DNA from: Rhodobiaceae bacterium
Lineage (GTDB): Bacteria > Pseudomonadota > Alphaproteobacteria > Parvibaculales > Parvibaculaceae
Reading direction: 5' to 3'
Assembly (NCBI GenBank): GCA_003330885.1
Contig: CP030277.1
Span: forward strand, 2,778,001-2,842,000
Length of the DNA stretch: 64,000 nt
Below, one piece after another: positions 9,439 through 19,502 of this stretch. Within the stretch, counting starts at the first letter, position 1, and every line of letters begins with the position of its first letter. The translations under genes were made by a program, and so were the position numbers. Under the pieces are notes generated by a model, which saw nothing but the letters and a program-made list of their open reading frames with translations, searched no databases and had not been told where the DNA came from.

Positions 9439-11349
9439 TCAACGAGCAGACAGATATCCATTGCTCTCAAGATAATGGATGATCTGGTCTGCCGCTTCTT
9501 CAGCAGAGACTTCATCGGTTTTCACTTCGATCTCAGCTGCTTCCGGTGCTTCATAGTCAGAATCGATGCCGGTAAAGTTCTTGATCTCGCCGGCCCGAGC
9601 CTTTTTGTAAAGGCCTTTCGGGTCGCGCTCCTCGCAGAGTTCAAGGGATGTGTTCACGAAAATCTCGATGAATTCGTTCTCGTCCACCAGTCGACGCGCC
9701 AAGCGGCGTTCGCTGATAAAGGGAGAGATGAACGACACCAGCACAATAAGACCAGCATCCACCATCAGTTTGGATGCTTCGCCAACACGGCGGATATTTT
9801 CCACCCGGTCAACATCCGTAAAGCCAAGGTCCTTGTTCAAGCCATGGCGCACATTGTCGCCATCAAGCGTGTAGGTATGCCGACCGCGGTCATAGAGCTT
9901 TTGCTCCACAAGATTGGCAATCGTCGATTTTCCTGACCCACTTAGGCCTGTGAACCAGAGCACAGCGGGCTTCTGGTGTTTTTGTTCAGCACGAGTCTCT
10001 TTGTCTACTTTCAGTTCCTGCCACACAACGTTCTGCGCGCGACGTAGAGAGAAGTCGAGCATACCAACACCAACTGTTTCGTTGGTGCGTCGGTCGATAA
10101 GAATAAAGCTGCCCGTGTCCTTGTTCTCGGCATAAGGATCGTAGGCAATGGCCTGGTCCAAACTGATATTGCAGACACCGACTTCATTAAGCTCCAGCGT
10201 CTTGCCTGCCTGTTGCTCAAGCGTATTCACGTTGACCTTGTGTTTCAGGTCAGAGATCGATGCCGATACAAGCTTATTGTGGATCTTCATGTAATATTGT
10301 CGACCCGGCAGCATTTCTTCTTCGCGCATCCATAGAAGGTGCGCAGCAAACTGATCCGAGATCAGCGACGGTACCTGCCCGCCACAGATCACATCACCGC
10401 GACTGACATCCACCTCATCTTCAAGCGTCAGCGTCACCGATTGACCGGTCTGCGCTTCCTCCAGGTCACCGTTCGCCGTAACGATGCGAGCAACTTTGCT
10501 GCGGGATGCTGACGGCATAACGATGACATCATCGCCTACTTTGATGGTACCGCCCGCTATCGTGCCGCTAAACCCGCGAAAATCGAGGTTAGGACGGTTC
10601 ACCCATTGAACCGGCAAACGAAATGGTTGACCCGCAGCTTCGCCATCGACCTCAATTTCTTCCAGCTCCTGAAGGAGCGCCGGACCCTTGTACCAAGGTG
10701 TGTCATCGGGACTTGGGACAGTGATGTTCGCCCCTTTGAGCGCCGACACAGGAATACATTTGATCGTGGAGAAATTCAGTTGCGCTGCAAACTCCCGATA
10801 AGCCATTTCGATCTCATTGAAAGTCTCTTCAGAATAATCAACAAGGTCCATCTTGTTGATCGCAACAATTACATGCTTGATGCCCAGAAGAGACGCAATA
10901 TAGGAGTGACGGCGTGTCTGCGTGAGCATGCCTTTGCGCGCATCCACAAGAATGATTGCAACATCTGCAGTAGACGCACCCGTCGCCATGTTGCGAGTGT
11001 ATTGCTCATGTCCCGGCGTATCGGCGACAATGAACTTGCGCTTGTCTGTCGAGAAGAAACGATACGCAACATCGATCGTAATGCCTTGCTCACGCTCTGC
11101 GGCAAGACCATCAACAAGAAGCGCAAAATCAAAATCATCGCCCTGGGTGCCAAGCTTTTTGCTATCAGCCTCAAGCGCTGCCAGCTGATCTTCAAAGATC
11201 AGCTTTGAATCATAAAGCAGGCGACCGATAAGCGTACTTTTCCCATCATCCACGCTGCCGCAGGTGAGGAAGCGCAGAAAGCTCTTGTTTTCCTGCGCGT
11301 CGAGATAGGCTTCGATATCTGTTTCGATGAGAGCCGATTGATGTGCCAT
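9439..11349 (-). CDS. cysNC: Bifunctional sulfate adenylyltransferase subunit 1 / adenylylsulfate kinase (CysNC)
   Basis: Sulfate activation enzyme. The GTPase half drives formation of adenosine phosphosulfate with CysD, and the C-terminal kinase phosphorylates it to PAPS. N-terminal GTPase motifs are [18 protein letters not shown] (G1), [12 protein letters not shown] (G3) and NKMD (G4), followed by EF-Tu-like barrels. The APS kinase domain begins near residue 450 with the P-loop [18 protein letters not shown] and continues with [16 protein letters not shown]. The length of 636 residues is normal for the fusion. The start codon shares one base with the cysD stop (TGATG), so translation is probably coupled. 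Confidence 0.97.
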   Translation of the reverse strand: MAHQSALIETDIEAYLDAQENKSFLRFLTCGSVDDGKSTLIGRLLYDSKLIFEDQLAALEADSKKLGTQGDDFDFALLVDGLAAEREQGITIDVAYRFFSTDKRKFIVADTPGHEQYTRNMATGASTADVAIILVDARKGMLTQTRRHSYIASLLGIKHVIVAINKMDLVDYSEETFNEIEMAYREFAAQLNFSTIKCIPVSALKGANITVPSPDDTPWYKGPALLQELEEIEVDGEAAGQPFRLPVQWVNRPNLDFRGFSGTIAGGTIKVGDDVIVMPSASRSKVARIVTANGDLEEAQTGQSVTLTLEDEVDVSRGDVICGGQVPSLISDQFAAHLLWMREEEMLPGRQYYMKIHNKLVSASISDLKHKVNVNTLEQQAGKTLELNEVGVCNISLDQAIAYDPYAENKDTGSFILIDRRTNETVGVGMLDFSLRRAQNVVWQELKVDKETRAEQKHQKPAVLWFTGLSGSGKSTIANLVEQKLYDRGRHTYTLDGDNVRHGLNKDLGFTDVDRVENIRRVGEASKLMVDAGLIVLVSFISPFISERRLARRLVDENEFIEIFVNTSLELCEERDPKGLYKKARAGEIKNFTGIDSDYEAPEAAEIEVKTDEVSAEEAADQIIHYLESNGYLSAR

Positions 11350-12251
11350 CAGAAATAACCCTCCTGCTTCTTCTTCTCCATGGATGCGGCGGCATCATGG
11401 TCAATCATCCGCCCCTGTCGCTCAGAAGATGTGGTCAGCAACATTTCTTGAATAATTTCCGGCAGCGTGGCGGCTTCAGATTCGACAGCCCCCGTCAGCG
11501 GGTAACACCCAAGCGTGCGGAACCGAACTGACTTCATCTCGGGCTCCTCGCCATCCGCCAATTTCATGCGGTCATCATCAACCATGATCAGCTGACCATC
11601 ACGCTCCACGACAGGGCGTTTGGCGGAATAGTAGAGCGGAACGATGTCGATTTTTTCTTTGTGGATATATTGCCAGATGTCGAGCTCAGTCCAGTTCGAG
11701 ATCGGAAACACCCGTAAGCTTTCACCGGGATGCATGCGCGTATTGTAGAGATTCCAGAGCTCTGGCCGCTGGTTCTTCGGATCCCAACGATGCTGTTCGG
11801 ATCGGAAAGAGAATATCCGCTCTTTCGCCCGCGACTTTTCTTCGTCGCGCCGCGCACCACCAAAAGCTGCATCAAACTTGTATTTATCGAGCGCTTGTTT
11901 CAGCGCATCGGTCTTCATGATCTGAGTGTGAAGTTGAGACCCATGCGAGAATGGCCCCACGCCCTGGGCAACACCTTCCTGGTTCGTATGCACGATGAGA
12001 TCTAGTCCGTATCTCTCAGCCACCTTGTTGCGAAATTCGATCATCTCGCGAAACTTCCAGGTCGTATCCACATGCAAAAGCGGGAATGGCGGCTTCGATG
12101 GATAGAACGCCTTCATGGCCAAATGCAGCATAACGGCTGAGTCTTTGCCGATGGAATAGAGCATCACTGGATTTTCACAGGCCGCAGCTACTTCGCGGAT
12201 GATGTGAATGCTCTCGGCTTCAAGCCGTTCGAGGTGGGTAAGCGCCCGCAT
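11349..12251 (-). CDS. cysD: Sulfate adenylyltransferase subunit 2 (CysD)
   Basis: Catalytic ATP-sulfurylase subunit of the PAPS-reductase-like PP-loop family. The PP-loop is [19 protein letters not shown], and the downstream stretches [20 protein letters not shown] and [15 protein letters not shown] are diagnostic. The 300-residue length matches the family. It is first in the cysD-cysNC operon. No clear regulator binding site could be assigned in the 198-base gap upstream, which is AT-rich and shared with the divergent ABC-F gene. Confidence 0.97.
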   Translation of the reverse strand: MRALTHLERLEAESIHIIREVAAACENPVMLYSIGKDSAVMLHLAMKAFYPSKPPFPLLHVDTTWKFREMIEFRNKVAERYGLDLIVHTNQEGVAQGVGPFSHGSQLHTQIMKTDALKQALDKYKFDAAFGGARRDEEKSRAKERIFSFRSEQHRWDPKNQRPELWNLYNTRMHPGESLRVFPISNWTELDIWQYIHKEKIDIVPLYYSAKRPVVERDGQLIMVDDDRMKLADGEEPEMKSVRFRTLGCYPLTGAVESEAATLPEIIQEMLLTTSSERQGRMIDHDAAASMEKKKQEGYF

Positions 12252-12449
12252 TTATTCAGGTCCTGATCACAAGGGTCTAATGTCAAAAGCACCTCGAAAA
12301 CTCCGAAGGTGCCTTGTTGCAGACTATATGCGCCGATTGAAACCACACTTCAAGGGCGTAATCTATTTTTATTACCATTATTTTTATGTAGATAAAGAAA
12401 GTGGTCCTGTGCTCTTACAAAATGAAGGCTGAGCGGCTATAGGGCGCCC

Positions 12450-14270
12450 ATGGCACCTCCTCTTTTGACACTACAGAACATTCATCTGACTTTTGGTGGA
12501 ACACCGCTTCTCACAGGCGCAGACCTGACGATCGAAGCAGGCATCCGCTTATGCCTCGTTGGCAGAAACGGCTCGGGGAAATCGACCCTGCTCAAGATCG
12601 CCGCGGGTCTGGTTGAACCAGATGAGGGGGAACGGTTCATTCGACCCGGCGTAACAATGAGGTATCTGCCGCAAGAGCCGGACTTTACGGGCTACTCTTC
12701 CACGCTGGATTTTGCCGAAGCAGGTCTCACCGACGGAGATACCCATTATCGCGCACAATATCTGTTGAGCGAACTGGGCCTTAGCGGTGACGAAGATCCC
12801 TCAAACCTGTCGGGCGGGGAAACAAGGCGCGCAGCGCTTGCGCAAGCACTAGCACCAGAACCCGATATTTTGATGCTGGATGAGCCAACCAACCATTTGG
12901 ACTTGCCCGCCATTGAATGGCTTGAAAAGGAATTGGCTCAGACTCGCACCGCCCTCATCCTGATTAGTCATGACCGCCGGTTCCTGACAACGCTTTCAAC
13001 ATCAACCGCATGGCTGGACAGAGGCACCACCCGTCGCCTGGGCAAAGGCTTCGGCGAGTTTGAGGCATGGCGCGATCAGCTACTGGAAGAAGAAGAACGC
13101 GACGCTCACAAAATGCAGCGCAAGGTCGCCCGCGAAGAACATTGGCTGCGTTATGGCGTCACTGCGCGGCGCAAGCGCAATGTGCGCAGGCTTGGCGATC
13201 TACGTCAGCTGCGGGAAGACGCCGCAAAGGCGCGCAGTGAGCTCAACAGGGGAACGGCAAAGGTCGACCTAAACGCACAGGAAGGCCGCCTCTCTGGGAA
13301 GCTCGTGTTTGAAGCAGAAGAAATCTCAAAGAGCTTTGGCGACAGACCAATCATCAGCAACTTCTCGACGCGGATCTTGCGTGGCGACCGAGTTGGCATC
13401 ATCGGTCCGAACGGCGCGGGTAAAACAACGCTGCTCAATCTGTTGACCGGTAAACTGGCACCCGATTCCGGCACCGTACGCCTCGGCACCAACCTTGATA
13501 CCGTCACGCTCGACCAAAAACGTCAGAGTCTGCCAGAAGGCACAACGCTAAAGGACGCACTGACCGGCGGTGGAAAAGACATGATCATGGTGGGCGACAC
13601 CCAGCGCCACGTCATCTCCTACATGAAGGATTTCCTGTTCTCACCTGAGCAAGCCAGGACCCCCATTACAGAACTCTCCGGTGGCGAAAAGGGTCGGCTG
13701 ATGCTGGCCCGCGCATTGGCAAAGCCGTCCAACCTGCTGATCCTCGATGAGCCCACAAATGATCTAGACTTGGAGACATTGGACCTTCTCCAGGAAATGC
13801 TCGCCTCCTATCAGGGCACCGTTCTCCTCGTCTCCCATGACCGCGACTTTCTTGATCGCTTGGTGTCGTCCGTCATCAATGCAGAGGGCAAAGGGCTCTG
13901 GCAGGAATATGCAGGCGGCTATTCCGACATGATGCACCAACGGAAGTCGGCGGGGGGGATGCTTGAAGAACTGGGCACCAAGGCTGCCAAGCAAAATACG
14001 TCCACCGGAAAATCAGCACCCCCGCGCGCCAAGCTCTCCTTCAAGCACAAGCACGCACTGGAGACGTTGCCAAAAGAAATGGCGAAGCTCGAAACCCAAA
14101 TCCAAGAACTAAAAGACACCCTCGCGAAACCTGACTACTTCGCCAAGGACCCGGAAGGCTTTCAAAAGACCGCTGCAAACCTTGAAACGGCTGAAACCAA
14201 CCTCGTGAAAATGGAAGAAGAATGGTTGGAGCTGGAGATGAAACGCGAAGAAATTGAAGGAAGTGCATAA
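12450..14270 (+). CDS. ABC-F family ATPase (Uup-like)
   Basis: Soluble protein with two fused ABC ATPase domains and no membrane segment, as in the ABC-F ribosome-associated ATPases. Walker A motifs are GRNGSGKST and GPNGAGKTT. Signature motifs are LSGGETRRAAL and LSGGEKGRLM. Walker B motifs are ILMLDEPTNHLDL and LLILDEPTNDLDL. A charged inter-domain linker (about 215-270) and a C-terminal coiled-coil arm (about 530-600, ALETLPKEMAKLETQIQELK) fit the Uup subgroup, which is linked to ribosome assembly and DNA transposition phenotypes. The start at 12450 has no strong ribosome-binding site but is the only one that keeps the intact first domain. Confidence 0.92.
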   Translation: MAPPLLTLQNIHLTFGGTPLLTGADLTIEAGIRLCLVGRNGSGKSTLLKIAAGLVEPDEGERFIRPGVTMRYLPQEPDFTGYSSTLDFAEAGLTDGDTHYRAQYLLSELGLSGDEDPSNLSGGETRRAALAQALAPEPDILMLDEPTNHLDLPAIEWLEKELAQTRTALILISHDRRFLTTLSTSTAWLDRGTTRRLGKGFGEFEAWRDQLLEEEERDAHKMQRKVAREEHWLRYGVTARRKRNVRRLGDLRQLREDAAKARSELNRGTAKVDLNAQEGRLSGKLVFEAEEISKSFGDRPIISNFSTRILRGDRVGIIGPNGAGKTTLLNLLTGKLAPDSGTVRLGTNLDTVTLDQKRQSLPEGTTLKDALTGGGKDMIMVGDTQRHVISYMKDFLFSPEQARTPITELSGGEKGRLMLARALAKPSNLLILDEPTNDLDLETLDLLQEMLASYQGTVLLVSHDRDFLDRLVSSVINAEGKGLWQEYAGGYSDMMHQRKSAGGMLEELGTKAAKQNTSTGKSAPPRAKLSFKHKHALETLPKEMAKLETQIQELKDTLAKPDYFAKDPEGFQKTAANLETAETNLVKMEEEWLELEMKREEIEGSA

Positions 14271-14350
14271 GCTGCACTCCAGCCAGACTCGGAATGCAAC
14301 TCATCTTGTGAAAGAATGCCTCCAACAAAATTTATCGCCCGGGAGGCCCC

Positions 14351-15370
14351 ATGTCCAGCAACGTCAATCGCCAGTTCCGCCTTAAAAGCCGCCCTGTCGG
14401 CAAGATCAAAACCAGTGACTTTGACCTCGTTGAAGAGCCGGTTCCAACACCCGGCCCAGGCGAAGCTGTCATTCGGAACCTTTATCTCAGCCTCGACCCG
14501 ACCAACCGCATCTGGATGTCAGACATGGATCAGTACATGCCGCCGGTTGAAATCGGTGCCGTCATGCGCGGTGGCGGCATCGGGAAAGTGGTTGCCTCCA
14601 ACTCCGATGCTTACAAGGTAGGCGACACGGTGAGCGGTCTCTTGGGATGGCAAGACTATTATGTCGCTGGTCCAAACGATGAAATCCCTGTGGGCGTCCT
14701 TCCCCCAGAGCTACCTGTGGGTCTGCCAACCATGTTGGGTGCCTGCGGCCTCACCGGCCTCACCGCCTATTTCGGACTGCTTGAACTTGGCCAGCCCAAA
14801 GCCGGAGACACTGTTGTTGTGTCCGCCGCTGCTGGCGCCGTCGGTTCCGTTGTCGGACAGATCGCAAAACTCAATGGATGCCGTGCCGTAGGCATTGCCG
14901 GCGGCCCCGATAAGTGCAAATGGATCGTAGAAGAACTTGGCTTCGATGCCGCTGTTGATTACAAGGCGCCCGATTGGCGCGAGCAACTCGAGGCCGTGAC
15001 ACCAGACGGCATTGATGTGAATTTTGAGAATGTCGGGGGTGAAATCATGGAAGCCGTCATGGCGCGGATGAACCTGTTCAGCCGCATGCCTCTTTGCGGC
15101 ATGATCTCCGGCTACAACACAGATGAGCCCATGCGGGGCGACTTCTCTCCAATCCTCATGCGACGGGTCAACGTCCGCGGTTTCATCGTGACCGACTTCC
15201 TGGAGAAGTATGCAGAAGCAACCATGGAGCTGGCGACCTGGGTCGCAACCGGAAAGATCAAAAGCCAGGAAACCATTGTCGAGGGACTGGAGAACGCCCC
15301 AACTGCTGTGAACAAACTGTTCGAAGGCGAAAACCTGGGCAAGCTGGTCGTGAAGATCGCCGACGAATAA
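14351..15370 (+). CDS. NADP-dependent oxidoreductase, zinc-independent MDR family (CurA/PTGR-like)
   Basis: Medium-chain reductase that in its family reduces activated carbon-carbon double bonds (prostaglandin, curcumin or enone reductases) with NADPH. The N-terminus QFRLKSRPVGKIKTSDFDLV and the SLDPTNRIWMSD motif are typical of this subgroup. The Rossmann motif is AAAGAVGSVVGQIAKLNG, followed by GIAGGPDKCKWIVEELGFD. Zinc-binding cysteines of alcohol dehydrogenases are absent. GGGAGG precedes the start. It is probably a single gene: the next gene is preceded by a palindrome and begins 105 bases later. Confidence 0.9.
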   Translation: MSSNVNRQFRLKSRPVGKIKTSDFDLVEEPVPTPGPGEAVIRNLYLSLDPTNRIWMSDMDQYMPPVEIGAVMRGGGIGKVVASNSDAYKVGDTVSGLLGWQDYYVAGPNDEIPVGVLPPELPVGLPTMLGACGLTGLTAYFGLLELGQPKAGDTVVVSAAAGAVGSVVGQIAKLNGCRAVGIAGGPDKCKWIVEELGFDAAVDYKAPDWREQLEAVTPDGIDVNFENVGGEIMEAVMARMNLFSRMPLCGMISGYNTDEPMRGDFSPILMRRVNVRGFIVTDFLEKYAEATMELATWVATGKIKSQETIVEGLENAPTAVNKLFEGENLGKLVVKIADE

Positions 15371-15419
15371 AGAAAAGTCGGAAAAGCCCGGAGTCAGCCG
15401 AATTCCAGAGGCTGGCAAA

Positions 15420-15460
15420 TGTCGATCATGAAAAAATATCTACTTTTTTCATGATCGACA
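15420..15460. promoter_or_regulatory. 17-bp perfect inverted repeat upstream of the XRE-cupin gene
   Basis: Two perfectly complementary 17-base arms (15420-15436, TGTCGATCATGAAAAAA, and 15444-15460) flank a seven-base spacer TATCTAC. The repeat ends 15 bases before the ATG of an XRE-cupin regulator, covering the expected promoter. An autoregulatory operator is the likely reading. As RNA it would also fold strongly, but it has no terminal U-run, so a terminator for the preceding gene is less likely. Confidence 0.65.
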
Positions 15461-15475
15461 TGATATTTTCACCGG

Positions 15476-16066
15476 ATGAATAAAGCGGGCGAAATTGAAC
15501 AGGAAACGCAGCAGGTCGCCGAGGCGATCGGCAGAGATGTCCGAGCCCTACGACGTGCGAGAGGGCTCACGCTGCAGGCGCTCGCGGACAAGATCAATCG
15601 ATCTGTGGGCTATGTGAGCCAGATCGAACGGGGCATTTCGAACCTAGGTGTCGACGATCTGCGGAAGCTCGGCGCCGCGCTGAACGTACCAATAGGCTTT
15701 TTTCTCGAGCATCATGATGCCGATCCAGCCGACAGAGGCATCGTTGTCAGAGCGGAAGCTCGACGGAAAGTCGGCAGCCGTGAAGAAGGCTTCAGCGAGG
15801 AACTGCTCTCACCGGATATGACGGGCAGTTTCGAAATGTTGCGCACCGAAATTGCGCCCGGCGCCACAAGCAAACATCTCATTCATCGCCCCACTGAAGA
15901 AGCAGCCTTCCTCGTGAGAGGCGCTTTGGAAATTTGGGTCGAGGACCGGCACTACAAATTGGAGCCTGGAGACGCGTTCCGCTTCCACGATCAAAATGTC
16001 CGCTGGCACAATCCAACAGATGAACCCGCAATCCTTGTGTGGGTTGTCGCACCACCTGTCTATTAA
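15476..16066 (+). CDS. XRE-family transcriptional regulator with cupin sensor domain
   Basis: One-component regulator of 196 residues. The N-terminal helix-turn-helix spans about 20-75 (VRALRRARGLTLQALADKIN; SVGYVSQIERGISNL), and the C-terminal cupin_2 barrel about 115-190 (HLIHRPTEEAAFLVRGALEI; GDAFRFHDQNVRWHNPTDEP). Relatives such as PuuR control polyamine or amino-acid catabolism. It lies 14 bases before the flavoenzyme gene on the same strand and probably regulates that operon. The ATG has no good ribosome-binding site and lies close to a possible -10, so a very short leader or leaderless start is possible. Confidence 0.9.
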   Translation: MNKAGEIEQETQQVAEAIGRDVRALRRARGLTLQALADKINRSVGYVSQIERGISNLGVDDLRKLGAALNVPIGFFLEHHDADPADRGIVVRAEARRKVGSREEGFSEELLSPDMTGSFEMLRTEIAPGATSKHLIHRPTEEAAFLVRGALEIWVEDRHYKLEPGDAFRFHDQNVRWHNPTDEPAILVWVVAPPVY

Positions 16067-16080
16067 TCAGGACAGATCGC

Positions 16081-18555
16081 ATGACCGCCCAACTGCCTCA
16101 AGAGGCATCCATCATCATTGTCGGCGGCGGCGTCATTGGCTGCTCCCTCGCCTACCATCTAGGCGAGCTAGGCCAAAAGGATGTTCTGCTTCTCGAACGC
16201 AAACAACTAACGAGTGGCACCACTTGGCACGCTGCGGGGCTCGTCGCTCAATTGCGCGCCACCCGCAACCTGACACAGCTCGCAAAATATTCCGCCGACC
16301 TCTATGCCAACCTTGAGGCAAAAACAGAACTGGCCACTGGTTACAAACAGACCGGGTCTGTTTCGCTGGCTCTTACCAAAGAGAGGCTCGAAGAGCTGAA
16401 GCGCAATGTCGCCATGGCTTCCATCTTTGGCGTGGAGGCTGAAATGCTCTCCCCTGCCGAATGCCTGCAGCTCTACCCGCACCTCAATCTTGAGGGCGTT
16501 GAAGGCGGGGTTCATGTTCCAGGTGATGGACAAGCAGATCCTGTCAACGTAACGATGGCACTCGCCAAAGGCGCGCGCATGGCCAGCGTGCGAATTATGG
16601 AACAGGTAAAAGTCACCGGCATCACTCAAGCTGATGGTCGTGTCACGGGCGTTGAAACAGAACACGGGGTCGTTAAAACACCGATCGTCGTGAACTGCGC
16701 CGGCATGTGGGCCCGCGATGTAGGGAAAATGGCGGGCGCTAAGGTTCCTCTTCACGCGGCAGAGCATTTTTATGTGGTAACTGAACCCCTTGCTGATCTT
16801 GCCCCAGACCTGCCCACTCTGCGTGTGCCAGACGAAGAAGCCTATTTCAAAGAAGACGCAGGCAAGCTCCTCATCGGCGCTTTTGAGAAAAAAGCAAAAC
16901 CCTGGGGCATGGAGGGAATTCCTGAGAGTTTCTGCTTCGACGAACTGCCCGAAGATCTCGATCACTTCACGCCGATATTGGAGAAAGCCATTGCACGTCT
17001 ACCAATGCTCGAGCAGGCGGGCATTGCAACTTTCTTCAACGGCCCGGAGAGCTTCACCCCCGACGATCGCTATCTTCTCGGCGAAATGCCTGAACTGAGA
17101 AACTTCTACGTCGCGGCGGGGTTCAACTCCATCGGCATTCAATCAGCAGGCGGCGCAGGCAAAGCCTTGGCGGAATGGATCGTCGCAGGCCATCCGCCCT
17201 TTGATCTCTGGGATGTCGACATTCGCCGCATGGCGCCTTTTCAGAACAACAAAACCTATCTGTTCAACCGAACGAAAGAGTCTCTTGGTCTGCTCTATCA
17301 GGACCATTTTCCCTATCGCCAATATGAGACGGGTCGAGGCGTCCGCCGCTCGCCGCTCCACTCACGTTTGGAAGCGCTGGGCGCCTGCTTTGGCGAAGTG
17401 GCCGGGTGGGAACGCCCAAACTGGTATTTGAATAAGGATCAGCTCAAATCTGGCAGGGAGCCCGCCTATGACTATTCATGGGGTCGGCAGAACTGGTTTG
17501 AAAACGCCGCCGCTGAACATCACGCGGTCAGAAACGGACTCGCCTTTTTTGATCTTTCGTCATTTGCGAAATTCCGCATCGAAGGACGCGACGCAAAAAA
17601 CGTCCTCCAACATGTCTGCGCCAACGACATTGATGTTGAACCTGGACGCATCGTTTACACACAATGGTTGAACGAGCGCGGCGGCATAGAAGCAGACCTC
17701 ACTGTAACCCGCCTTACCGACACCTCTTTTCTCATTGTCACAGCACCAGGCGTTCACCAACGGGACTGGAATTGGCTCACCTCTCACATCCCTGAAGACG
17801 CTCATTGCATTGCGACCGATGTCACTTCAGGCGAAGCAGTTATCGCCCTAATGGGACCAAAGTCACGCGACTTCCTGCAAACGCTCACACCAGACGATTT
17901 GTCCAATGAGGCGTTTCCTTTCGGCACCGCCCAGACCATCGAACTCGGCATGGGAGCGGCGCGTGCCCATCGCATCACCTATGTGGGCGAACTGGGCTAC
18001 GAACTTTATGTCTCGGCAGACATGGCGCTCCATGTTTTCGATACGCTCTGGGAAGCAGGCCAGGATTGGAACCTCACCCCTGCCGGCATGCATGTGCTCG
18101 ATGCCTGCCGCATCGAAAAAGGGTATCGACACTTCGGTCACGATATTTCAGACGAAGACCATGTCGTTGACGCGGGCCTTGGCTTCGCCGTTAAAACCGA
18201 CAAGGCTGAAACAGCTTATGGGCATTTCATCGGGCGCGACGCCGTTCTGCAGGTAAAAGCCGAGGGGCCAAAAAGTCGTTTGCTGCATTTCCAGCTGAGC
18301 GACCCAGAGCCCCTGCTCTTTCACAATGAGCCCATCTATTGCGACGGGCAGCAGGTCGGCTATCTGACCTCGGGAAATTACGGGCATACCCTCGGCGCCG
18401 CCGTCGGTATGGGCTATGTCCCGCGCGCGCCGGGTGAAAAGCTCAGCGACCTGGAAGCAAAGTCCTATGAAATCGATGTCGCCGGGAACCTGATTCCCGC
18501 GACGGCATCCGTAAAACCACTATATGATCCAACCTCCGCTCGCGTCCGTGGGTGA
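16081..18555 (+). CDS. FAD-dependent dehydrogenase fused to a GcvT-like folate domain (dimethylglycine/sarcosine dehydrogenase type)
   Basis: Oxidative N-demethylase-like flavoenzyme of 824 residues. The N-terminal DAO domain opens with the dinucleotide motif IIIVGGGVIGCSLAYHLGEL. It carries SGTTWHAAGL, where family members attach FAD covalently to the histidine. The second half, from about residue 430, is an aminomethyltransferase (GcvT) fold with a C-terminal barrel (VGELGYELYVSADMALHVFD; GLGFAVKTDK; SGNYGHTLGAAVGMGYV). In dimethylglycine and sarcosine dehydrogenases this part passes the methyl-derived one-carbon unit to tetrahydrofolate. AGGACAG precedes the ATG at 16081. The real substrate is unknown; the neighbours suggest catabolism of an N-methylated amine or amino acid. 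Confidence 0.88.
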   Translation: MTAQLPQEASIIIVGGGVIGCSLAYHLGELGQKDVLLLERKQLTSGTTWHAAGLVAQLRATRNLTQLAKYSADLYANLEAKTELATGYKQTGSVSLALTKERLEELKRNVAMASIFGVEAEMLSPAECLQLYPHLNLEGVEGGVHVPGDGQADPVNVTMALAKGARMASVRIMEQVKVTGITQADGRVTGVETEHGVVKTPIVVNCAGMWARDVGKMAGAKVPLHAAEHFYVVTEPLADLAPDLPTLRVPDEEAYFKEDAGKLLIGAFEKKAKPWGMEGIPESFCFDELPEDLDHFTPILEKAIARLPMLEQAGIATFFNGPESFTPDDRYLLGEMPELRNFYVAAGFNSIGIQSAGGAGKALAEWIVAGHPPFDLWDVDIRRMAPFQNNKTYLFNRTKESLGLLYQDHFPYRQYETGRGVRRSPLHSRLEALGACFGEVAGWERPNWYLNKDQLKSGREPAYDYSWGRQNWFENAAAEHHAVRNGLAFFDLSSFAKFRIEGRDAKNVLQHVCANDIDVEPGRIVYTQWLNERGGIEADLTVTRLTDTSFLIVTAPGVHQRDWNWLTSHIPEDAHCIATDVTSGEAVIALMGPKSRDFLQTLTPDDLSNEAFPFGTAQTIELGMGAARAHRITYVGELGYELYVSADMALHVFDTLWEAGQDWNLTPAGMHVLDACRIEKGYRHFGHDISDEDHVVDAGLGFAVKTDKAETAYGHFIGRDAVLQVKAEGPKSRLLHFQLSDPEPLLFHNEPIYCDGQQVGYLTSGNYGHTLGAAVGMGYVPRAPGEKLSDLEAKSYEIDVAGNLIPATASVKPLYDPTSARVRG

Positions 18556-18580
18556 GCGACTACCGATAGGGAGACGAGAT

Positions 18581-19429
18581 ATGACCGCAACAGGCTTTCA
18601 GGTGAAACGGGTAACCGGATCACTTGGTGCAGAAATCTCCGGTGTGACGTTGAACAATCTATCGAACGAAGATTTCGATGGAATTTGCACAGCTTTTGCA
18701 GACCATTCGGTCCTTGTCTTCCGCAATCAAGAGCTGACGCATGATGAACACGTCACCTTCGCACGGCGCTTTGGCGACCTGGAAGTCCATCCGATTGTTA
18801 ACGGCATGGACGAGCGCCCCGAGATGATCAAGATGCTGAAGCCCGCAGGTGAGTCTGCGAGCTTCGGGGTCGGCTGGCACACGGACAATTCCTTCTTTGA
18901 AGAGCCCAGCATGGGCTCCATCGTCTACAGCCATGTGGTGCCACCTCACGGCGGCGACACACTCTTCGCCAATCAATATCTGGCCTATGAACGCCTGTCC
19001 TCAGGCATGAAACGCATGCTGGACGGCATGAACGCTGTCCACTCCGCAAAATATGCCTACACGTCAGATACGGCGGAAGAAAAATACGAAGGCAAGACAG
19101 CCATCACCTACAAGCGCTCAGACTCAGTCTATGACGAGGTCATCCATCCGATCGTGCGCACGCATCCGAATACGGGACGCAAAGCCCTCTACGTGAACCC
19201 CATGTTTACGATCCGCTTTGAAGACATGAGTGAAGAAGAAAGCAAACCTCTCCTCGACTATCTCTATGCCCATTGCACAAAGCCTGAATTCTGCTGCCGC
19301 GTGCCCTGGGACCCCAAAATGGTCACCATGTGGGACAATCGCTGCGTGCAGCATTATGCGGTCGACGACTATGTAGAGTATGAGCGCCTTCTCTATCGCG
19401 TGACGGTGAATGGCGAGAAGCCGGTATAA
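18581..19429 (+). CDS. TauD/TfdA-family 2-oxoglutarate-dependent dioxygenase
   Basis: Fe(II)/2-oxoglutarate hydroxylase of 282 residues. The facial triad is visible as H100-x-D102 in GWHTDNSFFEEPS and H258 in RCVQHYAVDDY. R273 (YERLLYRVTV) is the expected 2-oxoglutarate-binding arginine. The start at 18581 has GGGAGACGAG at good spacing; an in-frame start at 18524 overlaps the previous gene and adds a non-homologous leader. The gene follows the flavoenzyme by 25 bases and is very likely co-transcribed. Family members hydroxylate taurine, phenoxyacetates or betaine precursors; which one applies cannot be read here. Confidence 0.92.
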   Translation: MTATGFQVKRVTGSLGAEISGVTLNNLSNEDFDGICTAFADHSVLVFRNQELTHDEHVTFARRFGDLEVHPIVNGMDERPEMIKMLKPAGESASFGVGWHTDNSFFEEPSMGSIVYSHVVPPHGGDTLFANQYLAYERLSSGMKRMLDGMNAVHSAKYAYTSDTAEEKYEGKTAITYKRSDSVYDEVIHPIVRTHPNTGRKALYVNPMFTIRFEDMSEEESKPLLDYLYAHCTKPEFCCRVPWDPKMVTMWDNRCVQHYAVDDYVEYERLLYRVTVNGEKPV

Positions 19430-19430
19430 A

Positions 19431-19485
19431 GTGTTTCCAGGAAAAGTGGCCAATCAGACTTGGCCGGTTTTCTGTCCGGAAACAC
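19431..19485. repeat. REP-like palindromic repeat, copy 1
   Basis: 55-base imperfect palindrome with end arms GTGTTTCC / GGAAACAC and inner arms GGAAAA..TGGCCA / TGGCC..GTTTTC. Two further copies occur at 49238-49280 and 58205-58259, where the end arms read GCGTTTCC / GGAAACGC. The paired T-A for C-G change here keeps the stem, as expected for a structure-conserving repeat. It sits between the dioxygenase stop and the amidotransferase start. Confidence 0.8.
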
Positions 19486-19502
19486 GGTAAATGAAGAGTC
19501 CC

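Noticed and set aside
12252-12449. Riboswitch or SAM/cys leader upstream of cysD
   Set aside because: The gap is AT-rich but I see no paired elements of a known riboswitch; left unassigned.
14711-15418. 235-residue frame antisense to the NADPH reductase
   Set aside because: Shadow of the MDR gene; histidine-rich translation with no domain.
16207-16965. 252-residue frame antisense to the FAD-GcvT enzyme
   Set aside because: Shadow of a gene with clear FAD and GcvT motifs; no start signals.
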